Of a stretch of 64,000 nt of DNA, positions 33,776 to 42,999 are shown piece after piece. Each line of letters begins with the position of its first letter. Position 1 is the stretch's first letter. The translations under genes were made by a program, and so were the position numbers. The notes beneath the pieces are model-generated. The model was given only the letters and a program-made list of their open reading frames with translations, ran no database searches and was not told the DNA's origin. Source of the stretch: Leishmania infantum JPCM5 (lineage: Eukaryota > Euglenozoa > Kinetoplastea > Trypanosomatida > Trypanosomatidae); the NCBI RefSeq assembly GCF_000002875.2, contig NC_009390.2, forward strand, positions 94,917 through 158,916, read 5' to 3'.

Positions 33776-36700
33776 ATGCGCGTAAAGAGCATCGTGATTG
33801 ACGGCTTCAAGTCGTATGCGCACCGCAAGGAGCTGGCGGACCTCAGTCCGCACTTTAACGCCATCACCGGGCTCAATGGCAGTGGTAAGTCGAACATCTT
33901 CGACGCCATCTGTTTCGTCATGGGTATCACCAACTTGAAGCGCGTGCGCGCCGAGGACCCGCGGGAGCTGATTTTCCGCGCCGGCACGACCGGCGTGCAC
34001 GCGGCGCGGGTGACGATCGAATTCGTGAACGATGACCCCGCCTCCGCCCCGCCGGGCTACAGCTGCGAGGAGTACCCGCTCATCACCATTGGCCGTCAGA
34101 TCAAGCTCGGTGGGAGGCAGCAGTTCTTCTTCAACAACAACGTGTCGCTGCAGAGCAAGGTGAAGCGCTTCTTCGAGAGCATCAGCTTGAACGTCGACAA
34201 CCCCCACTTCATGATCCTGCAGGGGACCGTGCACAAGCTGATCGGCATGCGCTCGCAGGACATCCTGTCCCTCATCGAGGAGGCGGTCGGCACGAAGGCC
34301 TTTGATCATCGCCGCCGCACCGCCGAGACGCTTATTCGCAACAAGGAGCGGAAGATGGAGGAGATCGACACGAACATCGAGGCGCAGATCCGACCGCTGC
34401 TGGAGACGATGCGGGCCGACCAGGAAGAGTACAACACGTTCATGCAGAAGCGAGAGAAGATGGAGGAAAAGGCGCGCTTCCGTGTCGCGCTGGACTACTA
34501 CACGCATCGCACGCAGCACACAGAGGCGGAGGCGGCGATGGAGGCACGCAAGGCCGACGTTCAGAACGCGAAGACGCAGCTGCAGGCACTGCCGCGCCAG
34601 GAAGAGGAGGCAGCGCGTCGACTCCTGCAGCTGCAGGACTCCCTCAGCGCTCCGAGCGATGCAGCCATCGCGCTGCACGAAGAGGAAGATGAACTGAAGA
34701 AGGCGCATAGCCGCCTCGAAGGCCAGCTGTGCAACTGCACCCAGTCGCTGGAGCAACTCGAGACACAGCTCAAGAGTCTGCGGAAGGAGCAGGAGCGGCA
34801 GAGCAGCAGGCAGGCGGCCTTCGCGGCACGGCAGCGGCAGCACGAGCAGCTGCTCGCGCAGATTAGGGCGGGCAAAGAAACGTGCGCAAGGCTGAAGAAG
34901 GGCCTCAAGCTCCTCCGATCCGGCGTGCAGGCCGGTGCCTCGGGCGTCTCGCTCGCCGAGGAACGGCAGCAGGTGGACCTGCAGCTCATCGAGCAGCAGT
35001 CGCGCGTGCGCCGCGCCACAGAGCGGCTTGAGGAGCTGGTGAAGCAGCAGCGGCGAGTCGAGGCGCACCAGGCCGAGGAGAACGGCCGCGTGCGGCACCT
35101 AGAGCACGAGTACGCCAAGGCAGCCGCGTCTCTCGAGAAGGCAAAGGCGGTGTACACCCCTTTGGCGCTGAAGCAGGAGCGCAAGGAGGCCCTCGAGGCC
35201 GAGATCTCGTCGCTGAAGCGTGAGTACCAGGCCGAGTACGAGAACTTCCAGCGGCAGGTGAGCACGGCGACCGCGCGCAACTACGACCTCGACTACAACC
35301 GCTACGCCTGCCCACCCGACACGGAAGACAAGGTGCTTGGGCGTGTCGGCCAACTCATCACTCCGACCGATCCGCAGCATGCGCTGGGGCTCATGGTTGG
35401 CGCCCAGAACCAGCTGCTACGCGTCGTCGTCACGGACGATCGCGTCGCTGAAGCCATCATCCGCAGTGGGCTGCGGCAGCGCACCGCGTTCTTTGCCCTG
35501 GACAAGCTGCAGCGTCAGCCAACACACTTCTTTATCGATGGCGCGAAGCTGCAGACGGCGCGGCTCATTGCCGAGCAGCAGGGTGGCTGGGTGCACCGCG
35601 CACGGGACTTGGTGACGGTGCAGGAGGCCTCATCCCATCAGCAGCAGCAGCAGCTCAACGCTCTTGCGGACTTCGTGTTTGGCAACTTCCTTGTGTGCTC
35701 CAGCTTGCGGCTTGCGCAGGAGCTGGCCTACAACCCGTCCATTAAGGCGAAGGCCGTCACCGTCGAGGGCGAGGTGGCCGAGCCGAACGGCTTGATGACG
35801 GGCGGGTCGACGCGGCAGCTACGCGACGTTTTCGCCGACCTCAAGACGTACACCGCTCAGAAACAGCCGCTCAAGGCGCTGCAGCAACGCACGCGCGCGC
35901 TGGAAGTCGAGTACGCCGCCCTGCGCGACACGCTCCGGCAGCACCAGCACGACATCCAGGTATACAAGGCAGCGGAGGAGGCGGCGGAGCTGTCGAAGCA
36001 GCGCTACATCGTCGCCGCTAACAGTGTGCAGAGCGATGCGGCTGAGCTGACGGAGCAGATGGAGCGCGAGCGGACCGCGCTCGCCGAGGCGCGCGAGAAG
36101 GTGGAGGTCCTGCAGGCAAGGCAGCGCGAGTTGGCCACGCAGGCTCAGACGACAGACCTGAACTCGGTGCGACAGGAAATGGAAGATCAACTCGCCGCAG
36201 CGGAGGCCCACGTGGCGCGGCTGACGGCCGACGAGGAGCGCGGCGCGGCGGAGTTTGAGCGACTCGAGGCAGACATGGAGCAGCAGGCGGCGGACTTGTC
36301 TCGCAAGACACAAGACACGGAGGAGGATATGGTGCAGCAACAGAGTCAGAAGCTGAAGCTGGCGGCGCAGGTCGAGGAGGTGACGCAGCAGCTGGCGGCG
36401 GTGCAGGCGCGCTCTAAGCAGAACGAGGAGCGGCGCCAGCGGCTGGAAAAAGATATCGACGACGCCCAGGAGGAGCTGACGCGCCTCGCGGAGCGCAAGG
36501 TCACGCTGGATAACCTGGTCAAGAATGGCGAAGTGGAGCTGCGAGAGCAGAGCCGGTGCCTCGAGAGTCTGCGCCGCCACGTTCATGAGGCGGAGCAGCG
36601 CTACAGCTGGCTCCTCGAGGCGCGGGCCGCATTCAATCAACCAGGTGGCCCATACGACTTCAGCGACGCGGCGCGCACGGCGGCCATCCTGCAGGAGCTG

Positions 36701-37408
36701 CGCGACGTCGAAGCGCGTGCTGCCGTGATGTCGAGCAAACTCTCGCAAAAGTCTGCTATCCTGTACGAGGAGCGGCGCCGCGAGTACGAGGAGCTCGTCA
36801 AGCAGCGCACCGCCCTTGGCGAGGACAAGGAGGCGATCCAGCGCTGCATCACCGAGATCGAGTCGAAGAAGTGGGGCGCGCTGGATCGCATGGTTGGCGT
36901 CGTCAGCTCCATCTTCGGTAAGCTCTTTGCCACGTGTCTGCCTGGCGCGACGGCGCAGTTGCTGGAGGAACGCGACGCGGCGAACCATCTCAGCGGCCTC
37001 AGTGTCCGTGTCTCCTTCAACGGGAAGCCGAGGGAATCACTTTCCGAGCTCAGCGGTGGTCAGCGCTCGCTGCTGGCGTTGTGCCTCATACTGGCCATCC
37101 TGCGCGTTCGCCCCGCACCGCTGTACATCCTGGACGAGGTGGACGCTGCCCTCGACCCCAGCCACACCCAGAACATTGGCCGCATGCTGCAGCTTTACTT
37201 CCCCCATTCACAGTTCCTTCTGGTGTCGCTGAAGGACGGCATGTTCAACAACGCCAACGTGCTCTACCACATTCGCAATACGCAAGGCTACTCGGAGGTG
37301 GCGCGCATCGAACACAAGCCGCCGTCTCAGCCGACGTCCGCCGACAGCGACCCGCAAAACGTGGCGAGCGGCGCTGAGAAACAAGGCGCTGTGACGTCGT
37401 CTGCGTAA
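33776..37408 (+). CDS. SMC2: SMC2, condensin core subunit
   Basis: 1210 residues, the usual SMC length. N-terminal ATPase half: MRVKSIVIDGFKSYAHR, Walker A in GLNGSGKSN (32-40), then NPHFMILQGTVHKL and IEEAVGT as in SMC2. Two long coiled coils (about 170-500 and 680-1010) flank a hinge near 520-680 (VGQLITPTDPQHALGLMVGA; later PNGLMTGGSTR). The C-terminal half has the ABC signature LSELSGGQRS from 1089 and Walker B YILDEVDAALDP near 1117. The start and the LQG, EEA and TGG elements match SMC2 rather than SMC1, 3 or 4. Partners SMC4 and the CAP subunits form condensin for chromosome compaction and segregation. ATG 33776 gives the canonical N-terminus. Confidence 0.95.
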   Translation: MRVKSIVIDGFKSYAHRKELADLSPHFNAITGLNGSGKSNIFDAICFVMGITNLKRVRAEDPRELIFRAGTTGVHAARVTIEFVNDDPASAPPGYSCEEYPLITIGRQIKLGGRQQFFFNNNVSLQSKVKRFFESISLNVDNPHFMILQGTVHKLIGMRSQDILSLIEEAVGTKAFDHRRRTAETLIRNKERKMEEIDTNIEAQIRPLLETMRADQEEYNTFMQKREKMEEKARFRVALDYYTHRTQHTEAEAAMEARKADVQNAKTQLQALPRQEEEAARRLLQLQDSLSAPSDAAIALHEEEDELKKAHSRLEGQLCNCTQSLEQLETQLKSLRKEQERQSSRQAAFAARQRQHEQLLAQIRAGKETCARLKKGLKLLRSGVQAGASGVSLAEERQQVDLQLIEQQSRVRRATERLEELVKQQRRVEAHQAEENGRVRHLEHEYAKAAASLEKAKAVYTPLALKQERKEALEAEISSLKREYQAEYENFQRQVSTATARNYDLDYNRYACPPDTEDKVLGRVGQLITPTDPQHALGLMVGAQNQLLRVVVTDDRVAEAIIRSGLRQRTAFFALDKLQRQPTHFFIDGAKLQTARLIAEQQGGWVHRARDLVTVQEASSHQQQQQLNALADFVFGNFLVCSSLRLAQELAYNPSIKAKAVTVEGEVAEPNGLMTGGSTRQLRDVFADLKTYTAQKQPLKALQQRTRALEVEYAALRDTLRQHQHDIQVYKAAEEAAELSKQRYIVAANSVQSDAAELTEQMERERTALAEAREKVEVLQARQRELATQAQTTDLNSVRQEMEDQLAAAEAHVARLTADEERGAAEFERLEADMEQQAADLSRKTQDTEEDMVQQQSQKLKLAAQVEEVTQQLAAVQARSKQNEERRQRLEKDIDDAQEELTRLAERKVTLDNLVKNGEVELREQSRCLESLRRHVHEAEQRYSWLLEARAAFNQPGGPYDFSDAARTAAILQELRDVEARAAVMSSKLSQKSAILYEERRREYEELVKQRTALGEDKEAIQRCITEIESKKWGALDRMVGVVSSIFGKLFATCLPGATAQLLEERDAANHLSGLSVRVSFNGKPRESLSELSGGQRSLLALCLILAILRVRPAPLYILDEVDAALDPSHTQNIGRMLQLYFPHSQFLLVSLKDGMFNNANVLYHIRNTQGYSEVARIEHKPPSQPTSADSDPQNVASGAEKQGAVTSSA

Positions 37409-38427
37409 GCGCAGTAGGCATACACATATACACACGCAGCTGCTGTAGCTGCTGCTGCTTACGCCAGGGAAATGTGTATGTATGTATGCGTGTGTGTGTG
37501 TGTGTGTGTTATATCCGCAGAACTATAGATTTGCATCTTTCTCCTTTCCAGCGTGTGTCCGCACTCTGCCCGACGGCACATGAGTTCAAGCGCCACGCCA
37601 CTCAATCGTGTCCCCCCTTCCCATCCCTAGTCCGTCACAGGCCGCCAACCCACGGCGCGAGGCAGCCGTAGAGGCACACGCGGTGCAGCGATGCGCCGGT
37701 CTAGCCATCCCCGCGTGGCCCCTGCGCCGAACTCCGCCCGCACCCTTGGTGCATCGCTCGCGGGGCGGCGCGGGCGTGTTCACTGTCGCAGGTTGCTCGG
37801 ACGGCGCTACGTCGTAGGTGCTCGGCCCGGCCATCGCCAGCGGCGGTTCGGGGTCGGAACGGGATGGGGGGCTGCTCGGCTTCCCCTCGCACACAGGGGG
37901 GTGGGGTCGGTGGGCCCCGTGCTGCGAGGCGTGTGTGTGTGTGTGTATCCCTTCCCTCTTCGTCGTGGAGGGGGGTCACAGAAAAATCAGGAACAGAGAA
38001 AACGCGAACTGCTTATCGGCGCGTTGCTCTTGTCGTGTGAGCCGAACTCTCGATGCGGAGAAGATAACGATGCGACATGGTGCGACGATGCTCGAGCGCC
38101 TCTCCCGCCACACGAAGTCGACATGCATGTCGGGTAGAGGGGAAGGGGCGCGCGCGTTGATGTGGATGCTTCTCCCTGGCGATCTCCTTCTCGCGCTGCC
38201 GCTAGCTTCGCGGCTTACCGTCATGAACGTCTGCCTTCGTCTCTATCCTACGCCACCCTTTCCTCTCCCCTCTTCCACCGCACTCCCCCCCCCCTTCCAC
38301 ACGCACACGCACCACAGGAACGCCCTATCACCCCCGTTCATCTCAAAGAGGCCCACAATACTGCCTACTCCGCCGGTCAAGTCTGGCAACGGAGCGAGAG
38401 AAACCTAGGAGAGGCCACACCTTGACA
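37409..38427 (+). other. spacer containing a SIDER-like element
   Basis: 1.0 kb between SMC2 and APC3. GT repeat at 37490-37509, the element at 37598-38002 (separate entry), and C/T-rich tract 38245-38300 before the APC3 gene. Confidence 0.5.
37598..38002 (+). mobile_element. SIDER-like degenerate retroposon, copy A
   Basis: GC-rich, about 0.4 kb, in the 3'-UTR-like region of SMC2. It is almost identical, in reverse orientation, to 50574-50928 and 55188-55580. On this strand the copy ends in an A-rich segment (AGAAAAATCAGG) after a GT run, the orientation expected for a poly(A)-tailed retroposon. Short degenerate ingi/L1Tc-related retroposons (SIDER1/2, about 0.55 kb) lie mainly in Leishmania 3'UTRs, where SIDER2 copies promote mRNA decay. 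Family assignment is from size, location and repetition, not from a consensus match. Confidence 0.6.
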
Positions 38428-41190
38428 ATGTCAGCAACGCCGCCGCCGCCCTCGTCCAACGCCTCCACCGCTTATCCGCACGCGCGCGCTTCTCCTGGAA
38501 CTTACCGCGGGACAGGCAGCGGCGCGTATTCGCGAGGGTCGTCGTACCAACCATCCGAATCATCGCCGTCGTCATCGCCGATCTACACATCGAGCCACTC
38601 GCGCCGCGGTGGCGGTAGCACGCGTGTTCGCGCGCATACATACGGCTCCGTCCACGCCGATCCAGCAGCGTCACGTGCGGCGGCCCCCCCAGCGTCGCGT
38701 ACGTCTGCGCCACGCGCCACCCCCGATGTCGCCACGCCGCCGCTGCCGTCTGCCTCCTCCGCGGCTTCGCCGCCTCTCTCGTTCATCTCGAGCGATGTTC
38801 TGAGCAGCCTCAACGCCAGTGTGCAGGAGAGCCTCTCCGGGTACCTGTACACGGACGCCATCGAGCTTGCGCAGCGTCTCTTCGACCTGGAGGCGTCCTA
38901 CGCGCACCTGCACCTGCTCGCTCACTGCTACACTGTCAGTGGGGCGGCCGGCACGGCGTACCGGCTGCTGCAACACTACTACCCTTTCCTGGAGCTGCAT
39001 GTGACACGACCATGGACGGCTGGTGCTTCTACAAGTGCTGCTGGCGGAGCGGCAGGGGGGGTGGGCAGCGGCTTCCTTCCCTTCGACGCTCGCCGCACCT
39101 GGACAGCCTCTTACGGCGTGCATCCGCCGCAGCATCCGTTTTCGTCGGGCATGTCCTCGACGGCAGCAGCTGCGACGTTCTCAGCTTCGAGCAACGAGAA
39201 CAACGTCACCTCGGACGAGTTCGAGCTCGGCTACGAGACGGTTGACCTGCAGTCGCAGTGGGACTGCCAGTACCTCCTCGGTGTGTGCTGCTACCGCACG
39301 CAGCACTACGAGGACGGCGCCAAGGTGCTCTCGCAGCTGCTGTACGTGTGCCATCAAGTCACCACAATCTCTAGCGTTCTTCGGCGGAGGCTGCAGCAGC
39401 TTCGCCAGCAGCAGCAGCAGCAGGTGGCCGGGCGCAGTGATACGAGCGAGGAAGACGACGCTGGTGTGGCGGCAGCAGTACGTACCACGGAGAGACAGCT
39501 GCGGACCTGTGCCTTCGTGACGGAGGCGCGCACTTCGCAGGTGCTCTACTGGTTGGGTCTGTGCGAGAAGCATCGCCAGCGGCACCCGATCGCGGCTGAG
39601 CACCTGCGCCGCGCCTACGTGGCCCACCCGCTTCGTCTCGATGCGTTCCACGAGTACGTGCACTTGGCGTGGCCGTCGGAGCAGGTGGTGCAGTCACTAC
39701 TTGCTGTGAAGGAGTCACTGATCGAGGAAGAAGATAGAGCGGAGGTCGATGTCACGGAGCCACCACAGCAGCGCCAACGACCTCCGCAGCGTCGCGGCCG
39801 AGACGCCACCGACATCGCTGTCGATGTGGACGCCGATGCAGACGACGAGGAGCAGCGTGCTCCACGCAGCGCCGCTGCTGTTGCTGCTCTCGCTAGCGGC
39901 GGTGGTGGTAACCATAGCGCTGCCTCTGTTTCACCGCATGCCACGCAGCTGGTGCGAGCAGGTCCGTCGGCGGTGACGCTGCCAGCCCCTTGTCTCACGG
40001 CACAGCAGCGGCGGTGCGCACAGCAGCACCTGCGGCCGTTCCTGCACGCTGCCTTCCTCGGCATTACCTACCGCTGCCCAGAGGCAGTGGAAACCCTTCA
40101 TGCGCTGCTTGCCCAAGAGCAGCAGCAACAGCGAGCGGCAGCGGCAGCGGCAGCGCTGGGGTCGGCGTCGTCGTCCACGGTGGCGAGCCTGCATGGCTCA
40201 GCGCGTGCTGGTATGATGCGTTCGTCCTCCTCCTCTTCTGCGCCGCTGTGGAAGAACCAAGGTGGCGGCAGCGCAGCAACAGGGGCTGTGGCATCCACCG
40301 CATCGCCTTGGCTGCTCCGCCAGCTCGCCCTCGCCCACTTCCACAACGGCGATATTCAGGAGAGTGCGGACGCCTTCGAGCAGCTGCTGCGTACCGCGCC
40401 GTGGGAGCTGATGAGCCCGGCACTCATCTTCTACAGCACGGCTTTGTGGCACCTGAAAAGCGAGAGTGCGCTTGGCAGCCTTGCGCAACGGCTCACCGAC
40501 GCCGAGCCGCTCAGTGCCACCACCCTGTGTGTCGTCGCCAACGCATACAGTCTCATCAAGGACCCTCGCGACGCCTTGGTAATGCTGAAGCGGGCTGTGC
40601 AGGTGGCGCCGACGCTGGCGTACGCGCACGCCCTGCACGGGTACGAGCTGCTCGGCCAAGACAGCAAGGCAGAGGCAGAGGCAGCGTTCAAGGCGGCGCT
40701 CGCCGTGGATGCGTCGCTCTACATCGCCTACGCCGGCCTCGGGGAGCGCTTCATGAGGGAGGAGCAGATCGACAAGGCGCGGGGGTACTACAAGGAGGCA
40801 GTGAAGCTGAACCCGACCCCGGCCATCATCAACCGCTTCGCTCTGACGTACCACCGCCAGGGCAAGTCGCTTGCCGACCTCAAGACGGCGCTGCGGCTTT
40901 ACACAGAGTCGCTGGAGCGGCACCCGAACAACGTCACAGCGCGACGGCAGCGCGCCGACGTCCTGCTGCGGCTCGATCAGCCGTTGCAAGCGCTGGAGGA
41001 GCTCAAGGCGCTGCTGGTGGAGTGCCCTGGCGAGGCTGTCGTGTACGTGACCTTGGCGGAATGCATGGTGTGTCTGCGGCGTCCACACGAGGCCCTGCAG
41101 CACTACCAGACAGCCATGCACCTTGACCCCCGGCGGGAGAGCTACGTGCAGGGCTGCATCGACCAACTCGTCGCAGCGAACATGCTGTAA
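38428..41190 (+). CDS. CDC27: APC3/CDC27, anaphase-promoting complex TPR subunit
   Basis: 920 residues. The first 115 are Ser/Pro/Thr-rich. Residues about 120-200 (QESLSGYLYTDAIELAQRLF...LLAHCYTVSGAAGTAYRLL) match the N-terminal dimerisation TPRs of APC3, interrupted by an Ala/Gly insertion, then WDCQYLLGVCCYRTQHYEDGA. A low-complexity Gln/Arg/Asp linker follows, and residues 627-915 are seven or so TPRs; ALIFYSTALWHLKSESALGSLAQRL, AYAHALHGYELLGQDSKAEAEAAF and MHLDPRRESYV follow the CDC27 order. APC3 binds the Ile-Arg tails of CDC20/CDH1 and APC10 to recruit substrates for mitotic ubiquitination. ATG 38428 is the first in frame. Confidence 0.88.
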   Translation: MSATPPPPSSNASTAYPHARASPGTYRGTGSGAYSRGSSYQPSESSPSSSPIYTSSHSRRGGGSTRVRAHTYGSVHADPAASRAAAPPASRTSAPRATPDVATPPLPSASSAASPPLSFISSDVLSSLNASVQESLSGYLYTDAIELAQRLFDLEASYAHLHLLAHCYTVSGAAGTAYRLLQHYYPFLELHVTRPWTAGASTSAAGGAAGGVGSGFLPFDARRTWTASYGVHPPQHPFSSGMSSTAAAATFSASSNENNVTSDEFELGYETVDLQSQWDCQYLLGVCCYRTQHYEDGAKVLSQLLYVCHQVTTISSVLRRRLQQLRQQQQQQVAGRSDTSEEDDAGVAAAVRTTERQLRTCAFVTEARTSQVLYWLGLCEKHRQRHPIAAEHLRRAYVAHPLRLDAFHEYVHLAWPSEQVVQSLLAVKESLIEEEDRAEVDVTEPPQQRQRPPQRRGRDATDIAVDVDADADDEEQRAPRSAAAVAALASGGGGNHSAASVSPHATQLVRAGPSAVTLPAPCLTAQQRRCAQQHLRPFLHAAFLGITYRCPEAVETLHALLAQEQQQQRAAAAAAALGSASSSTVASLHGSARAGMMRSSSSSSAPLWKNQGGGSAATGAVASTASPWLLRQLALAHFHNGDIQESADAFEQLLRTAPWELMSPALIFYSTALWHLKSESALGSLAQRLTDAEPLSATTLCVVANAYSLIKDPRDALVMLKRAVQVAPTLAYAHALHGYELLGQDSKAEAEAAFKAALAVDASLYIAYAGLGERFMREEQIDKARGYYKEAVKLNPTPAIINRFALTYHRQGKSLADLKTALRLYTESLERHPNNVTARRQRADVLLRLDQPLQALEELKALLVECPGEAVVYVTLAECMVCLRRPHEALQHYQTAMHLDPRRESYVQGCIDQLVAANML

Positions 41191-41506
41191 CGCTGCTGGA
41201 GTTGTGCCGGGTGTGCGTGGCAGCGCTGTGGACATTGGCAACAGCCTTTCAGGTATTCAGCACACAGAGAGGCAGACACGGATGCAGGGGGTGAGGTGGG
41301 GGAGGGACGGGCTCGAGTGCATCCGACGCCGGCTCGGTATGGTGTGCGCCATCCTGTGTCGACAGTGCCTTTGTGCAGCACATAGATAGTGTTTACCTTT
41401 CTGTTTTCTCTCCTTGTATGAGATATCGACGTAGCTGCGCACCTCCCTGCCGGACGTTCGTCAGAGACGCGTGTACTCTGTGAAGTGCCGCGCGCGAGAT
41501 AGATAA
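41191..41506 (+). other. spacer
   Basis: Short spacer after APC3. Its right half holds a T/C tract (41393-41420) followed by AG, listed separately. Confidence 0.5.
41393..41422 (+). promoter_or_regulatory. putative trans-splice acceptor for a small gene
   Basis: A pyrimidine-rich tract at 41393-41418 is followed by AG at 41421-41422. No ATG occurs between this AG and ATG 41507, giving a predicted 84-nt 5'UTR for the small frame that follows. Confidence 0.45.
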
Positions 41507-41686
41507 ATGGCAGTAATCCTCTTCATCGCGTCCGCGGCCACTGTCGTTGTCGTCCTGCAGTACATCCTTGTGTTTGTGCGCCCGTATGCCTTTTCTGTCT
41601 GGACTCCCCAGCCGCACATTGCATTCCATCAGGACGATGCTGTTCCGAGCTGCCCACGATCGCACCGAAACGCCTGTACCACATAG
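41507..41686 (+). CDS. candidate 59-residue single-TM protein
   Basis: ATG 41507 to TAG 41684-41686, 59 codons. Residues about 3-24 (VILFIASAATVVVVLQYILV) form a clean hydrophobic helix followed by RPYAFSVWTPQP and a polar tail. Codon use is GC3-biased and the flanks are UTR-like: a pyrimidine tract plus AG lies 84 nt upstream with no intervening ATG, and the next pyrimidine tract/AG precedes the dynein light-chain gene. Small single-helix proteins of this kind are common as accessory subunits of trypanosomatid respiratory complexes, but I do not recognise the family. It could still be a chance frame. Confidence 0.45.
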   Translation: MAVILFIASAATVVVVLQYILVFVRPYAFSVWTPQPHIAFHQDDAVPSCPRSHRNACTT

Positions 41687-42156
41687 CCATGCTTGCCACC
41701 CTGTCCCACCCCACCCCCTTCCTCCCTTCCTCCCCCGCCCCAACACGCACATACGCATGCACACGCTCTCACCTCTATGCGACTTCTACTTTTTCGTTGT
41801 CATCTCGCGTCTCCGCTGCGCATCTCCTTGAAGGAACGCCACTTTCCGACACGCTCGGCCACCTTCACCGGCACACACGCACAACGCGCCAGTAACACGC
41901 AGAAGAAACGAAGGTGAGAAGGAGCCACCATACGCGTGTGCGCACATTGGGAAACTGCCCGTCCACGGGCTGATCGGCTCAGTTTTTCCCCTGTATGTGT
42001 GTGATGCGCAACACACGCATATATACATATATATATATATACACGCGCGCATGCACGCACGCGCACTTGAGGCTGCACCCCATCACCCGCCGCTGTCTTT
42101 TTTTTTTTGGTCGACTGCGCTGCTTCTTCCTTTTATGTTGCTGTTTGGTGTTTAGA
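41687..42156 (+). other. spacer
   Basis: C/T-rich at 41699-41745, TA repeat at 42018-42041, T run 42098-42108. It ends in the acceptor for the dynein light-chain gene. Confidence 0.5.
42091..42155 (+). promoter_or_regulatory. putative trans-splice acceptor next to the dynein light-chain start
   Basis: T-rich tract 42091-42153 ends in AG at 42154-42155, a single nucleotide before ATG 42157. If used, the mRNA would have almost no 5'UTR beyond the spliced leader. Confidence 0.45.
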
Positions 42157-42492
42157 ATGGCCTCCGACGACCGCATCACGTTGGCAGATGACGCCTCCGT
42201 CATCTGCGAAGACGTCGTCAACGCGCTCTTCAGCCGCGAAACGCGCTATCAACACAGCAAGATCGCCGGCCTCGTCTCCGCCATCTCCGATCAGGTGGTG
42301 CAGCGGCTGACGCAGGAAGCGAAGCTGCCGCGCAAGTACGTCGTCCTCGTCACGATCCTCCAGAAAAACGGCGCTGGCGTGCAGATGATCTCGTCGTGCT
42401 CATGGAACCCAACGAGTGATGCGTGCTACGTGTACAAGGCGGAGAACAAAGTCATGTACTGTATCATTACGGTCTACGGTGTCACCGTGTAG
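42157..42492 (+). CDS. Tctex-type (DYNLT) dynein light chain
   Basis: 111 residues, the normal length for the Tctex1/DYNLT family. The whole protein is the domain: two N-terminal helices (ICEDVVNALFSRETRYQHSKIAGLVSAISDQVVQRL) then beta strands KYVVLVTILQKNGAGVQMISSCSWN, DACYVYKAENKVMYCIITVYGVTV; the C-terminal strand swaps in the homodimer. These light chains bind dynein intermediate chains and serve cytoplasmic, intraflagellar-transport or axonemal inner-arm dyneins. ATG 42157 gives the family start; the open frame upstream is TA-repeat UTR. Which dynein it serves cannot be told from sequence alone. Confidence 0.93.
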   Translation: MASDDRITLADDASVICEDVVNALFSRETRYQHSKIAGLVSAISDQVVQRLTQEAKLPRKYVVLVTILQKNGAGVQMISSCSWNPTSDACYVYKAENKVMYCIITVYGVTV

Positions 42493-42999
42493 CCGCGCGA
42501 TCACGGGTGATCAGGCGCACGCGCCCTGTTTCGGCATCCTGCCTCTCCCTTTCATATGTATAGCACCAGCCCACGAACCGCGGCACATGTACATGCGCAG
42601 CGATGGAGAAGAGCGCGTGATGGGGTGCCGTGACCGCGTCACGTAATGGTGGCTCTCCTCAAGCCGACCGTCCTCCTACATTATAGCCGCTGTCCATGCG
42701 ATTCACCTGCGCGGTCTGCTTGGGGGGAGGGGGTGGTGCAGCCGAATCTCCGCACTCGCGCAGCACCTGTGTGTGTGTGTGTGTGTTTGTGTGCCCTTCC
42801 GCCGGAGCGACCGCCTATCACCGCGCTCGCTAGTGCACTTGTGGCCGGGCCCGCGAGTGTCTTCCTCTCCACACGCATCTGCACACGTTGGTCGGCGTTG
42901 CCGACCCCGGCGGGTACACATGCAAGCACGCCACCGCTGCCCTTTTCCCAGCAGTGGTATCGAACTCGCTTCGAGGACACGCTTATGTGTACTGCGGTG
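42493..42999 (+). other. spacer
   Basis: Region after the dynein light-chain gene with a GT repeat at 42770-42786. No clear gene; the decayed region below starts near its right end. Confidence 0.4.

Noticed and set aside
33728..35098. Long minus-strand frames opposite SMC2 (and similarly opposite MCM8, kinase, APC3)
   Set aside because: Mirror frames produced by GC3-rich codons on the sense strand; sense proteins have full domains.
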